A DNA stretch of 64,000 nucleotides from the NCBI GenBank assembly GCA_050084515.1, contig CM114271.1:30194001-30258000 (forward strand), given 5' to 3'. The stretch comes from Blasia pusilla. Its lineage: Eukaryota; Marchantiophyta; Marchantiopsida; Blasiales. The position numbers and the translations under genes were made by a program. The notes beneath the pieces are model-generated. The model searched no databases and was not told where the DNA came from. It saw only the letters and a list, made by a program, of their open reading frames with translations. This document shows, piece by piece, positions 11,416 through 23,914 of this stretch (position 1 is the stretch's first letter; each line of letters starts with the position of its first letter).

Positions 11416-12170
11416 ACACGTAAAGTATTGATGTATGCGATGAGTTTCTTCTCATGTCAACTTAGGGGCCATATTTGGCTCCCAAGTCTCCATCGTTATT
11501 ACTGTAGAATTCTGTGTTGTGGGTGTCCGTGCTTATTATGGTGCATCCCTCTTTCGAAAAATAGAAGTCGACTCCTACCTTATAGCCAACTCTAAACTCT
11601 CATCTCCTTGATGTGCAGGACGATGTACCATGCTGGATTTCGTGGCTGCCATCTCTCGATAAACTTGCAAGACATCCCAAGATGTCCAAGGGTGTCTCTC
11701 CTGATCACCCCTTATGTGTCGATCTCTTCAAGTCTCACCCCTAGCCACTGCTTGAATCATCTCTATAGGCAGGGGACTCACCAATGCAATAGACATGACA
11801 TGTCATAACCTCATCTAACGCTACTCATCTACTCTTAAGTTGATAATCCATGTTATGGAGTTTAGGTTTATCGCTTGACCCAAGACATGACGTTGGGTAC
11901 TAACGTCACGCTTTTGGGAAATCCCATCGCTTTCTCTCGCTTATCGACGTGCTCCACCAACACTAGAAGAAAAGGCTGGTTTTGATGACTAGCAACAGAA
12001 TGACTAATTTAATAACTCATTATATGACTCAAATGGAAATATGCAATTTTTAGTCTATATGGAGTCATATTAAACCTACTATGAGTCAGGAATGGACGAC
12101 TAGATTACCATCTTAGTCATAAATTTTTTTTAAATAAATTATGAATTTATTAATATGATTGCAATATAAT

Positions 12171-12527
12171 ATAAAAATGTAGGTTGTCATATCTAACCTA
12201 CCTCCCAGTCATACTATTCATGACTCACAACTAGTGAAGTCATTGTTTGAAAGACCAATGATGATTTGGCATAAGACGTGCCAATGTGGCAATTAGGTAG
12301 TGATATCTAGCCTACCTTGTAGTCATATTATTTATGACTCATTATTAATGGAGTCCTTTTCTGAAAGACCAATGATAACTAGGCATGAGCCGTGCCAACG
12401 TGGCAATTAGGTAGTCGTATCTAACCTACCTCTATTAGTAGTCATATTATTCATGACTCTCAACTAGTGGAGTCAATTTTTGAAAGGCCAATGTTGATTT
12501 AGCATGAGAGGTGCCAACATGAAAATT
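12171..12527 (+). repeat. Three tandem copies of a roughly 117-bp unit
   Basis: The units run about 12171-12292, 12293-12407 and 12408-12527. Each contains 'ctaacctacct' or 'ctagcctacct', 'agtcata-tattcatgactc', 'ggagtc', 'gaaagaccaatg' and 'gtgccaa-gtggcaatt'. The AGGTAG/CTACCT and GACTCA/TGAGTC words inside give each unit short internal dyads. Bases 12001-12170 carry a looser relative of the same unit. No coding potential is seen. Confidence 0.75.
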
Positions 12528-12769
12528 AGTAGGATGACTTAACAAGATTAAAACTTTAGTGTTATTGAAAGAAGAAAAATTTATGAAAGAAAACCATATA
12601 ACACAAACCTTTCATGGCCATAAATGGTATTGCATTGACGCCGAATCATAAACTAGATGATTTATCAAAAAGAAAAAAGAATCCCGAATTCGAACTCGCG
12701 CCTAGAGGATTGCAAAAGCAAGCCATGTCACCGAACCAAATCAAATTTCATGTTTGTATTTGCGACATA

Positions 12770-12990
12770 TCGACTTTTGACTTTCCACTTTGGGACGTGG
12801 CCGTTGATTCCCTACAATAGGTCAAGAACCAAGGAGATGACCTACAAGCATAGATTACCATGGAGAGGGCTTAGGAGAGGAAATGGTGTATACCCAAGGA
12901 GAGAGAGCTTTGGAGCTCATTCTCTCCTTGTTGAATCTCTTGGCATAAAGTGGCGGAGCTATGCTTCTCCTAAGGGGATCAACGCCGGAT
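12770..12990 (-). repeat. Partial inverted family A copy
   Basis: It matches the middle of the inverted units at 2930-3090 and 3590-3740: 'aaggagatga', 'catag-ttaccatggagag', 'gcttaggagaggaaa', 'tacccaaggagagagagctttgga' in pieces, and 'tcattctctc'. Flanking 12528-12769 is unassigned. Confidence 0.6.
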
Positions 12991-12999
12991 TTTTTTTTT

Positions 13000-13690
13000 C
13001 AATAAGAGGAATCTGGTCCTACTGACTTGACCCCGTAGCGTTCTCCATATTTCCGCCTAGAGTCATGACCTACTTTTTATCGACCTGCCATTTCCTTAAC
13101 GTTTCCGACAACCCTAACCTAGCAGCATCTTTGGGCTTGTCATCGCGTCACTGCAGCCGACTACAAAGGAAGTTGGAGTCGCTAATTTTGGCTATTTCGT
13201 TGCTACTACTAGCTAGAATTACTTAGCCATCTAGGACTCTTTTGACCCTATGTCGGAATAACAAGCGTCCAGCTAAGGCACGATGTTCCGCCAGTTGCAT
13301 CCCCTCGTGACCTTGCACTCTCGCCTGTTCGTAACGGACTAACCTATAACCGGGGGACCGGCCCAAGCACTTCTTAGACGTGTGTAAGTTGTTAATGCTG
13401 GCCAACTCATATCATGATGACCTGACAAGCTAGCACCGTCATTGTTCACGATCCTACCTTCTCGCATGGTTTCTAAGTTCGGGTATGCCTTCCTTGCTGT
13501 CAAGGTTGCTATCTACGTTTATTTTCCGTCCATGACCGCCATCCGTCTGGTTAGCCCATTCTACTTCATCCATTAGGTACTATGTTGCAACGCCCGTAAC
13601 TACAATGCGCCGCTGATTATCGCACCGTGTCGCTAGTGGCCATACCACACTATCTTGATCGATGAGAGGGAAAAGTTGCACCAACATTGA
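13000..13690. other. Unassigned GC-richer island
   Basis: This roughly 700-bp stretch is visibly richer in G+C than the sequence on either side, with an abrupt change of composition near 13690. I find no extended ORF or known motif; the 60-codon minus-strand frame at 13223-13405 is not convincing. It may be a fragment of an unrelated transposable element. Confidence 0.4.
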
Positions 13691-16600
13691 TCTTCATGAA
13701 TACACAAAGTACAAGATAGTGAATAATAGCCATAAAAACACAAAATCAAACACTAATTTATAGCAAGCTATGAGCGGTGATACCTTCTTCACTCTTTGAC
13801 AAAGTTTTCCGTTTCATTGACATTCTGGATTGTTAATTTGGATATATGGTGCCATCCCCAAATGAGGTCCCAAATCCATCTAAAAGGGTACTCATATGAA
13901 GTCAAAAGGACCCAAACTTGAAGGAATTGCAGAAAAAAAAAGTCAATCATATTTAAAACCACTAGTAGAATAAGTGATACTATATTTCCACATGCGTATG
14001 GATCTGTACAACATACACATTGGAGGGGCAATATGGGAAGAAGGAATTGATTGTATGGCATTAGATGGAACAACTTACGAAGATGAAAATGGTGGATCCC
14101 ACCCTACTAGCTTGGATACCATCTCCATAAGCACACCTACAGTCTTATTCTGTTGCTCCATCTTGGACTTCATAACATCCAAGTCTGCATTCCAATTTTT
14201 TCTCCAATTCCTCCAATTGAGTGGTCACTCTCCTTCCCACACTCTCCACAAAATAACACATGAAATTCAATAGTAAGAGCACAAACCAATAAAAACCTTG
14301 AAACTAAAGATGTGAGTGCTCTCAACTATGCGAAGAAACAATTTCAACAGTCTTACTGGCGAACTCAAATTGGTGAAAGTATGACGTTTAGACTTGGATT
14401 CAAGCTCCACTCCTTCTGTCCCGGTGGTCGTGGAGCTTTTAGGCCCAACATGCTCAACAATAACCACTCATCAATTACTAGTGTTGGTTTTCACACACAA
14501 ACTTACTTTCAAACATTATTAAAATATTGGGAAGGAAGTAGCCTCTAGAAATAATTTAGATACATCAATAGGATGCAAAGGAAATCTTCATTAATTCCAT
14601 CTAGACCTCCATGGCCACAATAATTTAGGGTTTAGACCTTAGACCTTGGCCCTTGCTCGTACCATCTTTTTCAACTTTCGTCTTGCCCTCCTAAAAAAGC
14701 CAATAATCTACCAATTGGGCCCATAACTCTTCATTGGTGTCAGGGTGGGGAGGGACTCCATGATGAGCCCCATGAGTTGTCCAATAATTCTCGAAATTGG
14801 AACGCTTTATCTTCAACAATTGGGAAATTTTCCTTCTCAAATAATCAAGAGCCGTGTTCTTTTTACGTTGTAGTAGAGCAAACATACAACTCCAAGTATA
14901 GCATTGGTGGCGAGACATGTAGAGAGATGTAAACTCATTTGTTGCTAGATGCATGGTGTGTGATGAGGCATTGATTGCGGGTCGTACCATTTTGTAAGAT
15001 CATATTCAAACGGATAGACAAGTGGAATGAGTTTCCTAGACGACGAAGAGGGATTTGAGCAAGTAAGGCTTGTAGAGATGTCTTGTAAAGATTGGGACCT
15101 AGGTTGTCTTGGTTGGCAATGAGATACAAGTTTAGCAAGCAAGCATTCTTAACATCCTTCAACGTGATAATGGGTAGGTGTTGAACCTTTTTGATCCCGA
15201 TGTATGGTTGTGAGCATGTTCCCAATGGATTGATGATATGACTCCCAATGCTCTTACAAATATGAAAAATGCTTGAACACTTTTGGGCTGGTTTGAGAAA
15301 GTCTTGAATGGTAATTTTGAAATGAGAAGCATTCCAAACAAGGCATGGACTGTGTTGTGTATGCAAAGGGCATGGATAGTAGTCATCGCAACCAAGTACA
15401 ATAGGATGAATGGTATAATTACATAATTATGACTAGAACCTCTTCTAAGTTTAGAGATAACTGTTTTAGGGGAACAAGATCTTTTTACAACAACTTCAAT
15501 CTTGCTCAGAAACATGGGATTGCTAAGCTTTAGGATATCGGGTTCACTTTAGGGTAGCCTCCATGTCATGCACTTTAGGGTAGCCTCTTCCCTCCTCTCT
15601 TCCGGACTTGCTACAAGTGAGTGAAGCTCAATGATTGCACATCAACAATAATCTTCTATTGACTCATTTGAGAACTCCCCAATCTCCACTAGTAGTTTAT
15701 TGCATAAAGATTGATGTTTCTATGATATATGTCTATTTCTAGTGAGGTAACATGTTGATCCAATTAACAATCACATAATAATACGCATGTATATTGATTT
15801 GGGCTATATTCGGGGAAGATCAGTTTTGGATCTTCCCAAGGGTGAATGAGGAGAGGAGTTGGCTTCCAATAGCCATGTTTCTCATGTTGAGCCTTTGCAA
15901 CACTTTCTCTTTTAGAGTTTGGTATGAGATAGAGTGATATGATGAGAAGATTCCCTCGTGATGGAGGGTAGATGCAGCTTGACAACCATGTATACTTTCA
16001 AGACCGTAGTTGGTTGCATGCATTAGTTTTACTATAAATTTTGTGTGTTGTCTTGGTATACATCTATGAGTGTATTGTTGTTTATATACAAATCGTCTTA
16101 TAGTATTGAAAATATTGATGGTGTTGGTTGTGTGAATTTGAAGAATATTTTAGATTGTGCAATGATGTGTATGCACACAATTAAACGTCTCCTCGATTTG
16201 AAAAGTGCATATTTGCAAAGTATTCAAGGAAGATGAGAGAGTGGATGATATCTATGCTAGACCAAATAAGTACCTGAATACTTATTCAAGAATAGCAAGT
16301 GATTGTAAGATAGGTCACGATGTGACATGAGGAGATATACTTATGCCTTGTAAAAAGCCTAGATGTCGCTATGAATGATTTATTTGCTACCATAATTGAA
16401 GTGTGATATGCTTCAGGTATGATTGAATTCAAATATACTTTAAATAAGTTCTCGTATGATTGAATTGAAATATACTTTAAATAGGTTCTCGCTGTAAATT
16501 GTATGCTTATTATTATCAGCAATACCCCTTTCAACAACAAACTCATCATGGTTTGACACTTGTCTATGGTGGCCTCTTGATCCAACTCAAGTTGCTTACT

Positions 16601-17033
16601 TACATCATATAAGTGTATCCATCAATGCATGGGCATCTTACTCGTAATTCTAGAATGTCAATTGGGATTAACAATGAAAAGTCCATGGAATGCAAGTCCT
16701 TTATGAGAACACACATTTTCCTTTCCAACATACTCGTTCATATTTTGGAAGATACTTTCTAAAATAATCATAAGGTAATATCGAAACGTCTTCTCAAAGA
16801 AACTAAGGGTCGAAATATTGAAAGTTGTGAAAGTAAAATAGCGGGCATAAATATCTGAGCGAAGAACTAAGTGTTTTTTGGAAAAATCTCGAAAAGACAA
16901 AAAAATTAAATAGAATGACTGTTATTAATATTATCGGCGAGGTTATGTTAATAGAGGTCTATGTGGCAGACATGTACGCTGGTCTATGCGCACGTCAGCC
17001 CTAGGGCGGGGATATGGGTGAAGGAGCGAGAGG
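13691..17033. other. AT-rich intergenic DNA upstream of RACK1
   Basis: No gene is supported here. Short minus-strand frames between 14640 and 15515 lack recognisable domains. Bases 16417-16490 are two adjacent 37-bp copies with about two mismatches. A 17-bp phrase (cactttagggtagcctc) occurs twice near 15545-15590. The rest is unassigned. Confidence 0.6.
16417..16490 (+). repeat. 37-bp perfect-length tandem duplication
   Basis: The unit at 16417-16453 is repeated head to tail at 16454-16490, differing at about two positions. Its near identity suggests it is much younger than the surrounding degenerate sequence. Confidence 0.85.
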
Positions 17034-17042
17034 AAACCCTAA
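17034..17042 (+). promoter_or_regulatory. Telo-box upstream of RACK1
   Basis: AAACCCTAA lies about 183 bp upstream of the RACK1 start codon. In plants the telo-box is a common proximal element of ribosomal-protein and translation-factor genes, which fits a 40S-bound scaffold. Its function here is inferred from position and motif only. Confidence 0.55.
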
Positions 17043-17224
17043 TTACGGAGACGAAGGAAACGACTGGAGCCGCCGGGTGAGGGAAGCCCTTTGCACCATA
17101 GCCCGATCGGACGTCTGATCCTTCCTCTTTTGCGGCATTACCTCTTGCTCTCGCAGCTGCGCTTGGAGACAGGCAGGCAAGAAATTGGCCAACGACGTAG
17201 GAGCTTGGTTTTGAGGACGCAAGG

Positions 17225-18812
17225 ATGGCCGAGACTCTGGTGCTGCGCGGTACCTTGAAAGGTCACAGCAATTGGGTGACAGCAATTGCATGTCCCCTTG
17301 ATAATCCGGACTTGATCTTGTCTGCGTCCAGGGACAAGAGTATTATCGTCTGGTCGCTTACCAGGGATGAGAGCAATTACGGATATGCGAGGAGAAGGTT
17401 GACGGGGCATGCCCACTTTGTACAGGATGTGGTGATCTCCTCCGATGGCCAGTTTGCTCTATCGGGTTCCTGGGACGGAACCCTCCGCTTGTGGGATTTG
17501 AACTCCGGAACGACGACCAGGAGGTTCGTCGGACACACTAAGGATGTTTTGTCGGTCGCATTTTCAGTTGATAACAGGCAGATCGTATCTGGATCCCGGG
17601 ATAAGACGATCAAGTTGTGGAACACCCTCGGCGAATGTAAGTACACAATCCAGGACTCCGATGCGCACAACGGGTGGGTGAGTTGCGTGCGATTCTCCCC
17701 CGTTACTGCCAACCCTCTGATTGTTTCTGGCGGATGGGACAAGGTGGTGAAAGTATGGAACTTGACCAACTGTAAGATCAGAACCAGTCTGGTTGGCCAC
17801 ACCGGTTACATCAACACCGTGACTGTCAGTCCCGATGGTTCTCTCTGCGCGAGTGGGGGCAAGGACGGCGTTGCTATGTTGTGGGATCTTGCTGAAGGGA
17901 AGAGGCTCTACTCTTTGGATGCGGGTGATATCATCCACGCACTCTGCTTCAGCCCCAACAGGTACGTGAAGTCAGAGTCGCTCTAGAAGTCAAGGCTTCG
18001 TAGGTGTCCACTTTACGTCTGCTACGACTTACATTGTCAAGGTACTCTGGTGTTGTTTAAAAGGACCCGTTTTCTCCTCGAATTGATGATTCTTGTGTCA
18101 ACCTTGTTGAAGTCGAATCGTAAGCTTTTTCCTTTTACTAGCGGAATTTATGCTTTGGTACTGCTGTGTCCAGCTGTTACGCTGATGCAACGCAGACAAC
18201 CGTATGATATGGACCTGAGAACATGAGTTCAGCACTAATCCTCACCTCTTCAATTCTTGGCTCCCTGTGTTTAGTCAACTGATTTGCGAGATGTGAGGAA
18301 TTAGAGTATTACGTCGCCTTGCCTCACACATTCGGGTACCTCTGTAGGTACTGGCTCTGTGCTGCCACCCAACAATGCATCAAGATCTGGGATCTGGAAA
18401 GCAAGAGCATCGTCGACGAGCTCCGACCCGAGTTCCCACCCGCCAGCAAGAAGGCCCAGGTATAAACTGTCAAAACCTTTTACCTGTATTGCACATTATT
18501 CCCACCGAAAGATACCTATAATCGTGTACGTGGGTTCTCATCAATTGCTATGCCTGACTTTGGAGAGTAAGGTTGGCATGCTTGGAAGACGATATTCTCT
18601 GGCGAGAGTAGTCATTTCCCTCCCCCATGTTACTTTACAGCCAGGATCAGAAATATTTAATGTTCTTTTGTCAAACTTCACGAACTCACTTATATGTTGT
18701 GTGTGTGTAGGTTCCATACTGCATTAGTTTGAACTGGAGCGCTGATGGTAGCACCTTATACAGTGGCTACACTGACGGACACATCCGCGTGTGGGGAGTT
18801 GGCCGAGCGTAA
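17225..18812 (+). CDS. RACK1: RACK1 / guanine nucleotide-binding protein beta-like WD40 scaffold
   Basis: Three exons, 17225-17961, 18348-18459 and 18711-18812, join in frame to a 316-aa protein, the usual RACK1 length. Both introns are GT-AG; the first splits the Arg codon of 'FSPNR|YW'. Seven WD40 repeats are visible, with GH...WD-type signatures at about residues 13-45, 60-92, 102-134, 147-180, 189-221, 228-262 and 285-313. The N-terminal '[14 protein letters not shown]' and '[12 protein letters not shown]' blocks are characteristic of plant RACK1. The family is a beta-propeller bound to the 40S ribosomal subunit head that scaffolds kinases and links translation to signalling. The start codon is the first ATG of the conserved N-terminus. 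A telo-box lies upstream. The gene appears intact. Confidence 0.97.
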
Positions 18813-20707
18813 GAGCTGTTGCCGTTGTTTAACCTAGTCTCAATACTTATTGGCCTTTCAGGGCAAGAAATGGAGCACTGTAGATTCATGTGGGTCCTAA
18901 TTGTCTCATGTGGGCCTATCAGTTCTTTTGAGGAATTCTTTTCAGGGGGGACGAATCTTACAAACGCCGTCCATAGGCTTTTTTTTCTCTGAGTGCCCAT
19001 CCGAGTTGCGGCTGTTGAACGTATGAAAGGAGGCTTCACTGATTTCTCGAGTATCGATTCACTACTGCTTGGTGGGAAATGTACTTTTTACTGTCGTTTC
19101 GAGTTTTGTTGCCCACTCAGAAGATGCTCACAAGCTGCGTAAAGTCTCGTACGGAAGTGATTATAAATGAAATTTTAACCACCTGGGTATGTGGTACAAT
19201 CCAACAGAGCCATGCAGCTCACTTCCTGGATTTGATGCTTCCTTTTCCTCTTCCTCATGTTTTGATATTCAATTGGAACGATCCCATTCTCTGAGACTCT
19301 CAAAACGATCTACATCGCCCAAATGGTACCGAGTAGAATGTATCATTGCTACCTTCGACGACCACAGTTAGGAACTTAACCGAAGAGTGAAATCGCTTTA
19401 ATATAATTCGTATGCCCCATTGCTTGACCTTCTCAACACACCATCTCCACCAGTATTTCATCATGAAATCAATTGGGGTGTAGGTTTTGGTGAAAAAGTT
19501 CAATATGGAATCTCAAAAGTTCAATGTCTTCATGTGCTCCTACAACGATTGTCCCAGATGTACTTTCTGATCCTTATATAGTTTAATCCGATCCGCTAGG
19601 CCCATTTTGGAAGTATGATTTGCGTAACCGATGGCATGTCCTTCTGTTCAAGCCACTAAAAGAGATATCTTGGGAACTATTATATAACAAGTGACATAGT
19701 CTCTCGCCTGGGTTGTCCTCGATTAACTCGTGAAATCACCGAAATCTTGTCGATCATAGTGATGCGTCTTTGAATGTTGATGTTACTGTCACCTGTCTTG
19801 CATCCTTGTACCGTACCGATATGCGCGAACAGTGGGAAGAATTATACTGCCGATATCCCTTCCACTTGAGAAGGCGGAGATGGAGTCAGCTGGAGTCTCA
19901 TGAGCAAGATGTGGGCGTGACCAGATTATCGATATCTTGTAGATACATGGCGTGAATAGCATCAAACTCGACTCTTTTCAGCAAGTTAGAAGGGCGAAAT
20001 TATGCAGGTGTCGGCAAGAGGGACTAGCAAACTGCCATGCGGTCAGGCGAGGGAAGAGTGGCGGGTGGATGTAAATAACCCCGAGAATCTTCCCGTCTGA
20101 AAATAGAGCGGTCAATTTTAAAACGTCGCGAAGTGTAGAGATAGTTTTGGGGCTTTGCAAACTTGCAACACCTGCAGGATGGAATTGACCGATAGTCTAC
20201 CCTTATCGTGGGTTTGGAAAACGACCGCAACTGCCGTAGCTCTTATCAAAGCGACTACCGCGTTTGATACGGGGATCTTACACTACTGATTGTACACACT
20301 AACGCAATCACCTTGGAGACGGTATACCGCCTGGGGCTTCGCCGCCCTTGTCCAGGAGCCATGTCAAGCAGAGAAGCGCCGCTTTCATCCAAAGATCTCT
20401 TTCCGTGCCTTCTTAAATGATAAGAACGACAGGCCAGACGAAGGAGTCAGTGCTCGGCTTCTTCGGCGAGGAGACGTCGCCAAGTGGATTTGGCAGCCGG
20501 AGACCTGACAAGTTCACAACAAACCCCTGGCGAAGCACATCCATGAGTGGCCACTGTGAGCCCAGTGCGTTGAAGGAAGAGCAAACATCACGCGACTACT
20601 CGTAGAGTTGTGGTGGGGCGTTGAAGGAGTGGCAGAGATCAAGCGGCGAGGCGAGTCGGAGAGTGGTAACCCGGTTGAGGAGACGACGAGCTCACGGGCG
20701 AAGGGAA
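18813..20707. other. Intergenic DNA between RACK1 and the TatD gene
   Basis: This stretch probably includes the RACK1 3' UTR and the TatD promoter and 5' UTR. I find no supported ORF, RNA or repeat. The frame opening at 20621 runs into the TatD start in phase, but its first 29 codons are Arg-rich and unlike the family, so they are treated as 5' leader. Confidence 0.6.
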
Positions 20708-23700
20708 ATGGTTAGACTCGCGATGTTTGATGCTCACTGTCATCTACAAGACCCTCGAATCGCTCATTGTGTTCCCCAGCTAATTAAACAGGCATCGGAA
20801 GCGGGGGTTCGATGGTTTGCTGTCAATGGCACTTCTGAGGTATACCCATGAGATCTCCGAGTGCAAAACTTCATCTATAACCTGATCACGAAAATCGTTC
20901 ATGATCTTGAAGGTTTAGGTGTGAACTCCTGGTCGGTACCGATTTCTGTGCTCCATATAATGGCATGCGTATAGAGTTCATGCCGACAATGGCTAAATGT
21001 ACAAATTGAGCTCATTTGAGAAGAACGACATAATCAGAGGATGGACTGCCTTGCTGGAAGCTGCCCGTATCAGTCTCCTGACCAGCCACGTACAGCAAGG
21101 CCATAAATGGCCTTTTCGTTGTTAATAGTTGTGAGTGGCCTCACACTGTCCCCTGCGAATTTCCAGGAGGATTGGGGACTCGTGAAGAAAATGGGAGAGA
21201 CCTACGAAACCGTCATTCCCAATTTCGGACTTCATCCTTGGTTAGTATATCATTCTCCACTGCGAAACTCAATTTCGACAGACCTTTGCCTTTCTAGGAA
21301 TTGCATCCTCTCGTTGTGCTGCTAACTTTTGCTACAATTTACTCTGTATACCCTGCGCACTGAGCAATTCTCATTTCTTTCAATTTGGCGAGGCTTGCTT
21401 GGGTTTTTGCACTCGCCAGAATCCCTGGTTGATGGAGGAGATGTCTAGACACCTCAATGTCATTCACGATAGTCGTCTTTTCTAGTACCTCTTTTGGAAT
21501 CGTTTCTTTCGAATGGCTAGTCACTTTTCATAATCATCTCTCAAATTCAACATGGGCTAGGTGGATCCCGAAGAGGTCAGACAATTGGTTGCCAATTCTG
21601 CGGGAGATGCTTGAATCAGAGCCAACTGCTGCCGTGGGAGAGGTATGAAATCGATCCCCTACTTTATGAAAGCCTCTGGAATGAGTTGTGCAGGTGCTCC
21701 GAGGTCAATTACTCTACACCCACCCCTACGAAAGTCAGGTTTCCTACACTGAGCTTTGTTGAACTTTACATGGTGAGAAAATCGTGTAGTTTGACCGTTT
21801 GACATCTCTTTATCGATTGTATCCGTGAGTTTCGTCGGTCCAAGTCCTACCTTGGTCTGTTGTGCACAGATTGGTCTGGATCTGGGAGCGCGCGGGAAGA
21901 CGATTGATGAAGCTGTACAAATCGATATATTGCGGGAGCAACTGACATTGGCTCGTGAGCTACAAAGGCCCGCTTCGGTCCACTGCGTGCGTGCCCATGG
22001 CCCCCTTCAGGATCTCCTCTTGTATGGACACGATCTCTTCTCTCAGTAATCACTACATGATTTGGATTTCAGTTTTACCGATCTGCATGGAGTGAAGTAA
22101 CTCAAACATGATAGTGTGTGGCAAAGGTAAAAAAATTCCGAGCTGATTTCGCTTGATGAAATCTGAATCTCTTGTGGCTTCGGCCGGTCAACCCGCTGGC
22201 AGTATTATTGCTATGACATTCTTCTGACTATTCTGCACCAGCAGTTTCATGCGAGTGCATGGAGGGTGATTGCTAATAGTCCGTCGGTAACTCGGATGAC
22301 TGGAAATGTCACCAGATAACGTTTCAGATCTCCTTCTGTTTGAATCGGTCGACTTTTATGAGAGTGTATTCCAATGCTGCATGTCTGTCGGTGACTCGGA
22401 TGACTACGATTTCTGTACATGTTATTATTGGACGGCCTTTCAGGATCTCTTGTTTTTTCTTTTTCGTCGCTCTTCAGGAGCATGGGCACATTCCCAGCTG
22501 GTATTATCATGCATTCATTTACGGGCCCAGCAGCATCAGTGCGAGGTCTGCTGGAGCATGGAGCGTACTTCTCCTTTTCAGGCTTCCTGACTCCTTTGAA
22601 AGACTCCAAGGCCAAGGCGGTGCTCCAGCAGGTACAAGCTCCCCTCAGAAACTCCGTCTTTCTTAGTTCCTTCCTGACCTGACCCATTCTGGCCTTCATT
22701 TTGAGTTCCCCCTCGTTGCTTTCTGACGGGCTTTTCCTCATTCATAGATTTTTTTCTGCATTTTACTAGAGTGATCCGTGGTTGTTGTAATGGGCCAAAG
22801 ATTGGATTGTGTTGCGAAGCTGCTGCATGTCTCGCCAACCAGGAAAGCAACCACAAAGGCATCAGAGCAAAGATTGCCTACACGACCGACCGCACACTCC
22901 ATAAATTCCCCCTAAGGGCTGCCCTTCGGAGACTGGCTTGTGTTGATGGGTAATTTGTCTTCGGATGACCGGGAGATGATTGACTTTTGACACTGTTCCA
23001 GGTGCCACTAGACAGAATCTTGATCGAGACCGATGCTCCTTACGCACTTCCTCGTGAGGATTTGGGTCCCTTTCTATGGGTCCCAGAAGACGCTGGTGCT
23101 GCCTCACAAGGTGATTCCCAAGGGGCTGACGATGAACCATGCTGCTCAAGTAAGGATGACAATGGCACAGGCAAAAGGCAGGAACAATGTGCCAAGGGTG
23201 CCCTGAATCATCCAGCTAACATCAAGGCTGTAAGTTTCTCTCTTCAATGCCCAGGTGGAGAATATGGATGTCAATCTCCAAGAAGCAGCGAGCCCTACTT
23301 ATCGCATGGATGACTCATGTTCAAAAGAGAACCTTGTGTGAGTTTTAATAATGCTCTAAAAGTATCTTCCGAGTGATTCGAATTTGCTCCTGGGTGACCT
23401 TCGATGAAACATTGACATTCTTATGTGGGAACCCTAGAAAATGTGATGGGAAACCCAACAGATGCCTGTTAGATGGGATGTCACTAGCACTCTCGGAAGA
23501 GGCCTTCGATAGATCTACGTATTCGCTTTTCGATGCCGGTCAGATGGGATGTCATTAACCCGCCCGGAAAAGAGGTCCCATAGGTCTACATGCTTTCCTT
23601 TTGAAGAAACGAGTTCCAACTCTGTCTCTTTTGATGCTCCGAGTACTAACTGAAGACTCTGTACCCAATCTTCCACACATGACAATGGTGGATTGATTAT

Positions 23701-23914
23701 CGGTTCTTTTCACACAATGCTGTCATAGTGGAACCTGCGAAAGCTTGCTTTGGCTATAGAGGAACGGCTCGTCTGATAACGAGAACGCACGGGCTTGCAG
23801 GTCTTGTCTTTTGTCTCTTCCGCCATGGGGATTTCAGAGGACGAACTCTCAGCTCGAGCGCTCGAAAATGCAACGCGCCTCTTCACTTTTGCTGGCTCCA
23901 AGCTGGTCTCTTGA
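20708..23914 (+). CDS. TatD-family metal-dependent DNase/hydrolase
   Basis: Seven exons (20708-20839, 21167-21240, 21561-21642, 21870-22021, 22478-22631, 23002-23229, 23801-23914) splice in frame into 311 aa, about the family length. All introns are GT-AG. The TIM-barrel metal ligands are in place: 'FDAHCHL' (His10, His12), the Glu of 'VGEIGLD' (96), 'SVHC' (His134), 'MHSFTG' (His159) and 'ETDAP' (Asp209). TatD enzymes are Mg-dependent 3'-5' exonucleases or endonucleases linked to DNA repair and apoptotic-type DNA turnover. Between 'ETDAP' and the C-terminal 'LNHPANI' there is a low-complexity Gly/Asp/Gln/Lys-rich insert of about 40 residues; plant homologues also vary here. The start was chosen at 'MVRLAMFDAHCH' because the family begins there. 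Exon 4 uses a weaker donor (CTT|GTATGG). Confidence 0.93.

Noticed and set aside
14640-15515. Minus-strand frames with an 'LWAQLVDYW' phrase resembling plant En/Spm-type transposase C-termini
   Set aside because: Only one short phrase matches, the frame ends at once, and the neighbouring frames have no transposase motifs or terminal repeats.
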